A stretch of 8,393 bases of DNA from Candidatus Roizmanbacteria bacterium CG_4_10_14_0_2_um_filter_36_35 (GTDB lineage: Bacteria > Patescibacteriota > Microgenomatia > UBA1406 > GWC2-37-13): contig PFOE01000073.1 in NCBI GenBank assembly GCA_002792355.1, positions 1 through 8,393 of the forward strand. Reading direction: 5' to 3'. Below, piece after piece: positions 1 to 4,985 of the stretch (the first letter of the stretch is position 1; the number at the start of each line of letters is the position of its first letter). A program made the position numbers and the translations under genes. The notes under the pieces were generated by a model that searched no databases, was not told where the DNA came from, and saw only the letters and a program-made list of their open reading frames with translations.

Positions 1-23
1 AGCAAAGCGCGTTGTTTTTTCAT
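1..23 (-). CDS. 5' end of an unknown gene running off the left edge
   Basis: Reading leftwards from an ATG at 23-21, the window holds seven codons, M-K-K-Q-R-A-L, before the edge. The start is supported by the best Shine-Dalgarno match in the window: GGAGGGG on the minus strand (33-27), with GGAGG five bases from the ATG. The gene lies downstream of ndk on the same strand, with only the 35-138 repeat between them, so it may be the third gene of a tmk-ndk-X transcript. Seven residues are too few to suggest a product. The call rests only on the ribosome binding site and position. Confidence 0.5.
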
Positions 24-34
24 ATACCCCTCCT

Positions 35-138
35 TGTCATTCCGAGGGAGCGAAGCGACCGAGGAATCTCTTTAGACTTGGTTCTATTGGTAATAGGATC
101 CTTCGGCTCGCTTAAAAACGCTCGCTCAGGATGGACGA
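35..138. repeat. Paired inverted copies of the GTCATT-CGAG-GCGAAGCGACC repeat family
   Basis: A plus-strand repeat begins TGTCATTCCGAG and runs through GCGAAGCGACCGAGGAATC (35-68). A degenerate inverted partner lies at about 95-137; its reverse complement reads GTCCATCCTGAGCGAGCG and CGAGCCGAAGGATCCT. The arms could fold into a long imperfect hairpin between ndk and the next minus-strand gene. The forward arm closely matches the copy inside the coding region at 6304-6333 and resembles the one at 740-775. The element ends exactly at the ndk stop codon. It may act as a processing or termination structure, or be a mobile non-coding repeat; the sequence does not decide. Confidence 0.75.
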
Positions 139-729
139 CTATTTAAGGTACATGTCGTCCACTTCTCTTTCATAATTTTTAAATTCAATTTTTGGAAACC
201 AGTATTCTATTTCACGTTCAGCTTCGCTAATGGATCCAGAAGCATGGACAAAGGTTTTTACCACTCGATCAAGTGATGAGGAAAGAGTAGAGGAGTCAAA
301 CGAATAATCCGAGTGCAGTGTTCCAGTTTGAGCCAGTAAAGGGATAGTATGACCCCTTAGTTTTCTGGCGATTTGGATCGCGTCTGGCCCCTGCCAGACC
401 ATAACGACTATGGGCCCTTCAGACCAATACTTGATCAATCTTTCGTAAACAAAAGCCCCAAGCTTGGTTGGATCATCAGTGCCCATTTTTTCTTTGACAT
501 TGGCGCCTGACTGTTTAAAAGAAGAGAGAGTTTTTTCGCCCATCTCTTTAATCCACTCAGGCGTTCCCGGATAGTGATTTTTAATAACGTCTTTTGAAGG
601 CTTAAACATTTTAGCTGTCATTAACTTTAGGCCAACTTTTTCGAAAGAATCGATGATTGTGCCGACCAAACCGCGTTTAACAGCATCGGGTTTGATGATA
701 ATGAGAGTTTTTTCTACTAAGTTATTCAT
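139..729 (-). CDS. ndk: Nucleoside diphosphate kinase, long form with internal insertion
   Basis: This cytoplasmic enzyme passes the gamma phosphate of ATP to NDPs through a phosphohistidine, making dTTP and the other NTPs. The N-terminus has the family signature TLIIIKPDAVKRG (8-20), with the nucleotide-contacting Lys at 13. The active-site segment is TFVHASGSISEAEREI (159-174), with catalytic His162. At 196 residues it is about 50 longer than the usual 140-150. Most of the extra length is an insertion at about 54-102, between the KMFKPS strand and the SEGPIVVMVWQG segment, plus a short C-terminal tail; similar long forms are known in archaea and CPR bacteria. The ATG at 729 fits the family start, but no Shine-Dalgarno sequence precedes it. 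The gene follows tmk on the same strand, and tmk makes its substrate dTDP. The 740-826 repeat would lie in its leader. Confidence 0.95.
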   Translation of the reverse strand: MNNLVEKTLIIIKPDAVKRGLVGTIIDSFEKVGLKLMTAKMFKPSKDVIKNHYPGTPEWIKEMGEKTLSSFKQSGANVKEKMGTDDPTKLGAFVYERLIKYWSEGPIVVMVWQGPDAIQIARKLRGHTIPLLAQTGTLHSDYSFDSSTLSSSLDRVVKTFVHASGSISEAEREIEYWFPKIEFKNYEREVDDMYLK

Positions 730-739
730 ATGATTTATT

Positions 740-826
740 TGTCATTTCGAAGGAGCGTTAGCGACTGAGAAATCTAGCGAAGCGTTACGACCTTCTGTCT
801 AGATCTCTCACTTCGTTCGAGATGAC
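740..826. repeat. Inverted-repeat element between tmk and ndk, overlapping the tmk 3' end
   Basis: The left arm (740-775) reads TGTCATTTCGAAGGAGCG, then GCGACTGAGAAATCTAG. The right arm (799-826), reverse-complemented, reads TGTCATCTCGAACGAAG, then TGAGAGATCTAG. The two copies therefore face each other and can form a hairpin with a short loop (about 776-798, containing GCGAAGCGTTACG). The right arm lies inside tmk: the last residues (S-S-R-T-K) and the TGA stop come from repeat sequence. The family is the one seen at 35-138 and 6304-6365. Confidence 0.8.
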
Positions 827-1416
827 ATTAAAACATTATAAATGTTATTTGTCACTTCATCAACAGATTTATTTCCATCAATCTCCACCCACTTCGTCCA
901 AACTTGCTGATAGACCAACATTTGATATTGTTTATGGGTCTTTTTTATAAAATCAAAGTCTTTTTCCCTCCGGTTTTTTTCTTTGTCTTCGCCCCCTTTA
1001 CGTTTTATAGCCACTTCAGGATCAACATTAAGATAGTAAACGGCATCAGGAACTTCAATTTTGAAGTTTTTGGCATAATCCAGAGCCATTTGAAGAGGAA
1101 TTCCTTCTAATGTTTGATAACATAAGGTAGTCGTGAAGTAGCGGTCGGCAATAACGATTTCACTTTTTCTTTTTTCAGCAATCATTTGCCTGTCCATGAT
1201 AAATTGCATTGTGTAGAGAAGAAATTGCTGTTCAGCTGTCAAATCCTTGTTTTGATAAAGGAATTCTTTGATTAATTTTCCGACGTTTCGTTCATAATCG
1301 GGGTATTTGATCAACGTGGTAGGGAACAAAGATTTTTGTTCCCTACACATTTTAATCAGGTTTTTAGCCTGGGTTTCGCATCCTGCCCCGTCAATACCCT
1401 CAATAACGATGAACAT
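808..1416 (-). CDS. tmk: Thymidylate (dTMP) kinase with a non-canonical P-loop
   Basis: It phosphorylates dTMP to dTDP in the cytoplasm, one step before Ndk. The N-terminus FIVIEGIDGAG (2-12) is the family P-loop, but it continues C13-E14-T-Q where most relatives have K-T/S-T-Q, so the Walker A lysine is missing. The DRY motif is at 91-93 (ADRYFTTTLCYQ), followed by the thymidine-binding helix. A LID region at about 138-152 is rich in Lys and Arg and could supply catalytic charge, as in LID-arginine thymidylate kinases. The length of 202 residues is normal. The ATG at 1416 is right because the P-loop follows immediately. A TATAAT six bases upstream suggests a leaderless transcript. The final five residues and the stop lie in a repeat arm, so the C-terminus looks rewritten. 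The family is clear; full activity is an inference. Confidence 0.92.
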   Translation of the reverse strand: MFIVIEGIDGAGCETQAKNLIKMCREQKSLFPTTLIKYPDYERNVGKLIKEFLYQNKDLTAEQQFLLYTMQFIMDRQMIAEKRKSEIVIADRYFTTTLCYQTLEGIPLQMALDYAKNFKIEVPDAVYYLNVDPEVAIKRKGGEDKEKNRREKDFDFIKKTHKQYQMLVYQQVWTKWVEIDGNKSVDEVTNNIYNVLMSSRTK

Positions 1417-1422
1417 GAAATC

Positions 1423-1428
1423 ATTATA
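1423..1428 (-). promoter_or_regulatory. -10 box of tmk, probable leaderless start
   Basis: A perfect TATAAT on the minus strand lies six bases before the tmk ATG, so transcription would begin at about the A of the start codon. No convincing -35 box is seen 17 bases further up, and there is no Shine-Dalgarno sequence. Confidence 0.5.
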
Positions 1429-1438
1429 ACAAATCTGA

Positions 1439-1444
1439 TAAAAT
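1439..1444 (+). promoter_or_regulatory. Possible -10 box of tRNA-Arg
   Basis: TAAAAT ends eight bases before the first base of the tRNA, the spacing expected for a tRNA promoter. The surroundings are AT-rich and no -35 box is clear, so the call is weak. The tRNA and tmk diverge from this 35-bp spacer. Confidence 0.35.
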
Positions 1445-1451
1445 ATAGTTA

Positions 1452-1523
1452 GCTCCCATAGTTCAATGGACAGAACTGGCGCGTCCTAAGCGTCTGATGG
1501 TGGTTCGATTCCGCCTGGGAGCA
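1452..1523 (+). tRNA. tRNA-Arg(CCU)
   Basis: The 72-base cloverleaf is complete. The acceptor GCTCCCA pairs with TGGGAGC and is followed by discriminator A1523. The D-stem GTTC/GAAC encloses AATGGACA, which contains G18-G19 and A20. The anticodon stem GGCGC/GCGTC holds the loop G-T-C-C-T-A-A with anticodon CCU after U33. The variable loop is four bases. The T-stem GGTGG/CCGCC encloses TTCGATT. A20 and C35 are the known arginine identity elements. It would read AGG. CCA is not encoded (the next bases are CATT), so CCA must be added after transcription. Confidence 0.95.
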
Positions 1524-1551
1524 CATTATGAATTTGACCCGTTCTACCGTG

Positions 1552-1577
1552 TCCGCCGAAGCCTTGGCGAAGGCGGA
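1552..1577. repeat. GC-rich palindromic repeat TCCGCC...GGCGGA
   Basis: This 26-bp interrupted palindrome has outer arms TCCGCC and GGCGGA and an inner GCC/GGC pair. It is far richer in GC than its surroundings. I recall this motif as a high-copy intergenic repeat in CPR genomes, but this window holds only one copy. It joins directly to the 3' part of a tRNA, as if the upstream half had been replaced. Confidence 0.7.
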
Positions 1578-1612
1578 AGAGTAAGATGGGGGTTCAATTC
1601 CCTCTGGGGACA
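1578..1612 (+). pseudogene. 3' remnant of a second tRNA
   Basis: A T-stem GGGGG/CCCTC encloses TTCAATT (1588-1604) and is followed by TGGGGAC and discriminator A1612, as in a real tRNA 3' end. The preceding AGAGT and AAGAT could be an anticodon-stem 3' strand and a variable loop. No proper 5' half (an acceptor like GTCCCCA, a D-arm, an anticodon loop) lies upstream: the sequence runs straight into the palindrome. GTCC at 1551-1554 could be a trace of the 5' acceptor, but the whole span would be only 62 bases with no anticodon arm. The bases after it (CTTTTATGAA) resemble those after tRNA-Arg (CATTATGAA), suggesting an old tandem pair. The remnant ends five bases before the sortase ATG. Confidence 0.6.
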
Positions 1613-1617
1613 CTTTT

Positions 1618-2364
1618 ATGAAGAACGCAACTAGACTTTCTCGTAAACATCTAATTCGTCATCATATACACAAAGCGACTTCGAGCGAATACTTTAGAGT
1701 CTTAGTTTTAAGGACGATTGGTAATTTTTTACTTTTTTCCTCACTCTTTATGATTGGAAAAACTCTATATTCTCCCGTCCGTGAAGAAATTAAATATTTT
1801 ATTAATAACAGGTTCCAGAAAAAATATATAGTTGCCGAAAAGATCGGCATCAAGATTCCCGAACCGGAAAAGAAAGGTCTCTTAGCCAAGGCTTTTAATT
1901 TCAAACAAATAGAAGTTTTAACCCCTGAAGACCCGGAGTTTAGCATTATTATTCCCAAAATCGGCGCCAACGCAAGAATTTTTGCCAACACCAATGCCGC
2001 CAATGAAAAAGAATATCTGGACGTTTTGGAAAAAGGTGTTGCCCATACTTTGGGGACGGCTTTTCCAGGAGAAGGCGGCCACATCTTCCTTTTTGCCCAC
2101 TCGACCGACTATTTTTGGAATGTCGGCAACTATAACGCGGTTTTTTATCTTCTTAATAAGCTGGAAAAGAACGAGGAGGTCAATCTTTTTTATCAAGGGA
2201 CTCGTTATGTCTATCGAGTAATAGGGAAAGAGATTGTTGATCCTTCGCAGGTCCAGTATTTGACTAGGAAAACCAATCGGGAGTTTCTGACGCTTCAGAC
2301 CTGCTGGCCGCCGGGAACGACGCTAAAGAGACTTCTTGTGTTTGCCGTTCGCGTAGCTGAGTAA
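1618..2364 (+). CDS. Sortase, membrane-anchored transpeptidase
   Basis: Sortases cut a sorting signal in exported proteins and join them to the cell surface or to each other. A basic N-terminus (1-27) precedes one membrane segment at about 28-48, then a linker and the sortase barrel from about residue 108 to the end. The catalytic triad is visible: His161 in HIFLFAHSTD, Cys229 in LTLQTCWPPGTT, and Arg238 in TLKRLL. A second His143 (GVAHTLGTAFPG) sits where the family has a conserved GxxH-like turn. The protein (248 residues) ends right after the last strand, so it looks complete. The class (D/E-like) is uncertain. No substrate with a sorting motif is visible here. The ATG at 1618 keeps the basic N-terminus and membrane anchor; it lies five bases after a tRNA remnant and has no good ribosome binding site. 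It converges on the PEGA-domain gene. Confidence 0.9.
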   Translation: MKNATRLSRKHLIRHHIHKATSSEYFRVLVLRTIGNFLLFSSLFMIGKTLYSPVREEIKYFINNRFQKKYIVAEKIGIKIPEPEKKGLLAKAFNFKQIEVLTPEDPEFSIIIPKIGANARIFANTNAANEKEYLDVLEKGVAHTLGTAFPGEGGHIFLFAHSTDYFWNVGNYNAVFYLLNKLEKNEEVNLFYQGTRYVYRVIGKEIVDPSQVQYLTRKTNREFLTLQTCWPPGTTLKRLLVFAVRVAE

Positions 2365-2465
2365 AAAAGCTTGATACCGAGATTTTTTGACGCAGGTGGG
2401 GCCCCTACCCCAAAAGCCTGCCTGCCGGTAGGCAAGGCGCAAAAAATTTGGTATCTGCGCTTTTT
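2364..2465. repeat. Imperfect ~100-bp inverted repeat with GC-rich tip, element 1
   Basis: The left arm (2364-2393: AAAAAGC, ATACC, ATTTTTTG, CGC) matches the reverse complement of the right arm (2437-2465: GCGC, AAAAAAT, GGTAT, GCGCTTTTT) with a few mismatches. The tip holds GTGGGGCCCCTAC and a copy of the CCTGCCTGCC-type palindrome (2417-2436), which differs at two of 20 positions from the perfect copy at 6334-6353. The element starts at the sortase stop codon and could act as a terminator: the right arm ends in TTTTT. Confidence 0.7.
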
Positions 2466-2565
2466 GAAAGACGAGGTAAGCGTAATTTTTTCACTTTCGA
2501 GGGGACCCCGCTGAGCGGGGTGAGGTTCTCGTGTGATAAAAATTACCTTACCGAGTCTTGCTTTC
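2466..2565. repeat. Imperfect ~100-bp inverted repeat with GC-rich tip, element 2
   Basis: It abuts element 1. The left arm (2466-2494: GAAAGAC, GGTAAG, GTAATTTTTTCAC) pairs with the right arm (2532-2565: GTGATAAAAATTAC, CTTACC, GTC, CTTTC). The tip is a near-perfect hairpin, ACCCCGC-TGA-GCGGGGT (2505-2521), flanked by CGAG and CTCG. It ends at the base before the PEGA gene's stop codon, so the two elements together fill the whole gap between the convergent genes. A bidirectional terminator role is plausible but unproven. Confidence 0.7.
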
Positions 2566-3723
2566 TTAACGAATGCCAACTAAATACAAATCAGGAAGCT
2601 TATTGGCTTCTGGATTAAGATTAGCCAGGATAATTATATTTCCATCAGAGGTGGTCGTAAAGAATTTGGCTCCAAACGGACCAGAATAAACCGCCTGGCG
2701 GTTATTATTATCATAGTCAACGATAGAGATTTTTTTAGCTTCTTCAATTACCAGATGTCTTGAGTCAAAATACCATTGAATCGACTGCGCGTTACTAATT
2801 TCGTAATTTTTGTCTTCTTTTTTGTCATAGACGTAAACTCCGTTTTTTTTAAGATTCCTGGTTTCTTGGGCTTGGTTGGTGGCGATGAGAGGTTGTTTGG
2901 TCATCGTCGGCAGATCGATATTAACTAAAGATTGATAAAGAACTTTAGTTTCATTAGGGGACAAAGCAATTGCTTTAAAAGAATCAGAGGCAATCTTGGC
3001 AAAGTCCGAAGGATAAGTTTCCAATATTTTCAAAAAATTCGCCTGTTTTTGTTTTTCCCAGGCATCAATTAAAGCCTGTTTTGACTGTTCGGATAAAGAA
3101 AGATCAAGTGCAGATTGATTTTCCTCTTCAAGGGAAAGAAGATAGGTATATTCCGAAGCAAACTCAAAAATGGCCTGTTTTAAATCCGGAGAAACAGAAA
3201 CTAGGCCGGTTGAAAAATCAATCGTTTCCGGAAACAGTTCCTTTTTAACAATGGTTTTAAGAGGCGGGAAAAAAGATAATGGCCTTCGGCCAGCTTCAAA
3301 AAGATAGACACCCGTTTCTGTAAAGACAATGACTTTATCAGTATCTTCCAAAGGGATAGCTTTTATGACGCCAAGGTTAGTCAAAGGTGAAAGGGTAGAG
3401 TTTATAGGATACAAGACAGCCTCAATATTAATAACGAGCTCACCTTTAAGGTTGATAGACTTAGTCCAGCTTGTATAGCCTTCTTTTTTTATTTCAACTT
3501 GATAATTACCAGGAGAGAGGGTTAAATTGGCGTCGGTGACGCCTTTCAGAAGGCTATTGATATAGATTTTGGCGGTTTTTGGATAGGAAGTGATGGCAAT
3601 GATTCCAGTTGAACTCAAAGACCGGTTTTGGAAATCAAAACGATAGCCGCGGGCATAGGCAATCACTAGACCTAATATCACTATAAATAGGAAAAAAAAT
3701 ATCAATCTAGATAAGAGTTTCAT
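2566..3723 (-). CDS. PEGA-domain membrane-anchored protein with propeller-like C-terminal region
   Basis: The N-terminal membrane segment (about 5-23) has a short basic start, so the rest should face outwards. A PEGA domain follows at about 40-105: IIAITSYPKTAKIYINSLLKG, then LSPGNYQVEIKKEGYTSW, the typical beta-rich surface domain. The remaining 280 residues carry repeated blade-like phrases, VSPDLKQAIFE (177-187), ALSPNETKVLYQS (253-265) and IQWYFDSRHLVIEE (315-328), as in WD40/TolB-like propellers, with a charged helical insert at about 197-245. The function is unknown; cell-wall or protein binding at the surface is the likely role. It diverges from mreB across 31 bp, and this pairing hints at envelope work. 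The ATG at 3723 directly precedes the anchor; no Shine-Dalgarno sequence is present. Confidence 0.85.
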   Translation of the reverse strand: MKLLSRLIFFFLFIVILGLVIAYARGYRFDFQNRSLSSTGIIAITSYPKTAKIYINSLLKGVTDANLTLSPGNYQVEIKKEGYTSWTKSINLKGELVINIEAVLYPINSTLSPLTNLGVIKAIPLEDTDKVIVFTETGVYLFEAGRRPLSFFPPLKTIVKKELFPETIDFSTGLVSVSPDLKQAIFEFASEYTYLLSLEEENQSALDLSLSEQSKQALIDAWEKQKQANFLKILETYPSDFAKIASDSFKAIALSPNETKVLYQSLVNIDLPTMTKQPLIATNQAQETRNLKKNGVYVYDKKEDKNYEISNAQSIQWYFDSRHLVIEEAKKISIVDYDNNNRQAVYSGPFGAKFFTTTSDGNIIILANLNPEANKLPDLYLVGIR

Positions 3724-3754
3724 ATTTAGACCATAATATTATACAATAATTAAT
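3724..3754. promoter_or_regulatory. Compact divergent promoter region of the PEGA gene and mreB
   Basis: Only 31 AT-rich bases separate the two start codons. On the minus strand a perfect TATAAT (3743-3738) ends 14 bases before the PEGA-gene ATG. On the plus strand TACAAT (3742-3747) ends seven bases before the mreB ATG. The two boxes overlap at 3742-3743, so the promoters should compete for polymerase. Their -35 regions would lie in or near the opposite gene. Neither gene has a Shine-Dalgarno sequence, and mreB may be leaderless. AT-rich DNA gives chance -10 matches, hence moderate confidence. Confidence 0.5.
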
Positions 3755-4759
3755 ATGTTCTTTCGTAAAAAAATAGGTATTGATCTTGGAACAGTCAACA
3801 CTATTGTTTATGTTGAGAAAGAGGGAATTGTTTTAAATGAGCCAACTGTTGTTGCCTATTCTATCGAGGATAAAAAAATTTTGGCGGTTGGTAATGACGC
3901 CCGGGAGATGCTTGGGCGTACACCAGGCTCAATTATTGCCACTCGTCCGATGAAAGAAGGGGTGATCGCCGACTACACGACGACTTCGGCAATGATTACC
4001 TATTTTTTTAAAAAAGCCTTAAAGGGAAGTATTCTTTGGCCTGAAGTAATGATCTCGATTCCCGGAGGAGCTTCTCAGGTGGAAAAAAGGGCAGTAGTAG
4101 CAGCCTGTAAACAGGCTGGTGCCTCTAACGTTTACTTAATAGAAGAACCTTTGGCGGCCGCCATCGGAGCTAAAATCCCCATTTCTCAGGCCTCGGGTCA
4201 TATGATTGTCAATTTGGGTGGTGGAACGACAGAAATAGCAGTTATTTCTTTAGGTCAGCTGGTGGTTTATAAAACTGTCAGAGTAGCGGGAACTAAGCTA
4301 GACGAGGCAATTATTCATCATCTGCGCAAAAATCACAATATTATTGTCGGTGAGAGAACCTCCGAGGACATTAAAATTAAGATCGGTAACGCCTTTATTG
4401 AAGAAAAGAAAGAACCAAAGAAAATGGAAATTAAAGGACGTGATTTTCAATCCGGTCTACCAAAAATATTCGAAGTGGACGAAGTCTCAATTAACGAAGC
4501 TATCACAAAGCCATTAAAGCTTATTCTTGAAGGTATAAAGGAAGTGCTTTCCCAGACGCCGCCTGAACTAGCGGCCGACATCGTTGATAAAGGAATTGTT
4601 TTGTCAGGTGGAACCTCATTGCTGACTAATGTTGATCGTTATATTACTTACTATACTGGTGTTTCTTCATTTGTTGTTGACGAACCTTTATTTTGTGTAA
4701 TTAGAGGAGTTGGGATGGCGATTGAGAACTTAGATAGTTTTAAGGAGGCTATCCGATAG
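3755..4759 (+). CDS. mreB: MreB, rod-shape-determining actin homologue
   Basis: MreB forms ATP-dependent filaments under the membrane that guide cell-wall synthesis and cell shape. Actin-fold motifs appear in order: phosphate-1 GIDLGTVNTIVYV (8-20), LAVGNDAREMLGRTPG (43-58), catalytic-site YLIEEPLAAAIGA (127-139, with Glu131), phosphate-2 IVNLGGGTTEIAVIS (151-165), KGRDFQSGLPK (227-237), ELAADIVDKGIVLSGGTSLL (271-290, adenosine motif). The length of 334 is normal. One residue is odd: phosphate-2 normally reads VD-I-GGGTTE and here has Asn153 (codon AAT, 4211-4213) in place of Asp. By alignment from memory this is Asp158 of B. subtilis MreB, a position studied for its effect on ATPase. mreC, mreD and rodA are not in the window; a glycosyltransferase follows 226 bp downstream. 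Confidence 0.96.
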   Translation: MFFRKKIGIDLGTVNTIVYVEKEGIVLNEPTVVAYSIEDKKILAVGNDAREMLGRTPGSIIATRPMKEGVIADYTTTSAMITYFFKKALKGSILWPEVMISIPGGASQVEKRAVVAACKQAGASNVYLIEEPLAAAIGAKIPISQASGHMIVNLGGGTTEIAVISLGQLVVYKTVRVAGTKLDEAIIHHLRKNHNIIVGERTSEDIKIKIGNAFIEEKKEPKKMEIKGRDFQSGLPKIFEVDEVSINEAITKPLKLILEGIKEVLSQTPPELAADIVDKGIVLSGGTSLLTNVDRYITYYTGVSSFVVDEPLFCVIRGVGMAIENLDSFKEAIR

Positions 4760-4772
4760 TAATTAAGGCAAA

Positions 4773-4800
4773 GTCAAAAGTCAAAAGTCAAAAGTCAAAA
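4773..4800. repeat. Heptamer tandem repeat, GTCAAAA x4
   Basis: There are four perfect tandem copies of the 7-bp unit just after mreB, followed by degenerate echoes (AGTTAAAAGTAAAC, to about 4825). Non-coding. It resembles short tandemly repeated repeats that expand by slippage. Confidence 0.85.
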
Positions 4801-4833
4801 TTACAACTAAAAAGTTAAAAGTAAACATAATAT

Positions 4834-4864
4834 AGTATTATTTATTATTAATACTGTTGTTTTT
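4834..4864 (+). terminator. Weak terminator-like hairpin after mreB
   Basis: AGTATTA (4834-4840) pairs with TAATACT (4849-4855) across an eight-base loop, and GTTGTTTTT follows. The stem has a single G-C pair, so it would be weak, but it is the only hairpin with a T-tract between mreB and the next gene. Confidence 0.3.
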
Positions 4865-4888
4865 AAGTAATATTAAACTTTAACTTGA

Positions 4889-4894
4889 TATAAT
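4889..4894 (+). promoter_or_regulatory. Possible -10 box upstream of the glycosyltransferase gene
   Basis: TATAAT occurs within TTGATATAATAATA, which would give a leader of about 85 bases. A second candidate, TATAGT (4967-4972), lies 13 bases before the ATG. Neither has a clear -35 box. In such AT-rich DNA both are uncertain. The rest of the spacer 4760-4985 holds only the two heptamer repeats and the weak hairpin. Confidence 0.3.
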
Positions 4895-4931
4895 AATAAA
4901 AAGTTAACTTAATTTTTTTGAACAAAAACGG

Positions 4932-4959
4932 TTTAATATTTAATATTTAATACTTAACA
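4932..4959. repeat. Heptamer tandem repeat, TTTAATA x3 plus a variant
   Basis: Three perfect copies of TTTAATA are followed by CTTAACA. The unit length is the same 7 bp as the repeat at the other end of the spacer, although the sequences differ. Confidence 0.7.
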
Positions 4960-4985
4960 TTTTACTTATAGTAAATACCCAATAA

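Noticed and set aside
739..1416. UGA recoded as glycine (code 25), with tmk reading through its TGA
   Set aside because: Reading on through TGA meets a TAG two codons later (GAG ATC TAG), and no other gene needs internal TGA codons, so the standard code fits.
1528..1584. Short plus-strand frame MNLTRSTVSAEALAKAEE between the tRNA and the sortase gene
   Set aside because: Half of it is the palindromic repeat, it overlaps the tRNA remnant, and no ribosome binding site precedes it.
1523..1612. tRNA split by an intron
   Set aside because: No 5' half with an acceptor and D-arm matching the 3' half was found upstream. The intact tRNA-Arg is complete on its own, and the intervening sequence is only a palindrome.
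2295..2579. Minus-strand reading frame of 94 codons across the sortase end and the two inverted repeats
   Set aside because: It overlaps the sortase catalytic Cys region antisense and is otherwise made of repeat DNA (it contains the translated palindrome). It has no start signal and no domain.
4773..4959. CRISPR-like array in the mreB-glycosyltransferase spacer
   Set aside because: The repeat units are 7 bp and tandem with no unique spacers, and no cas gene is present.
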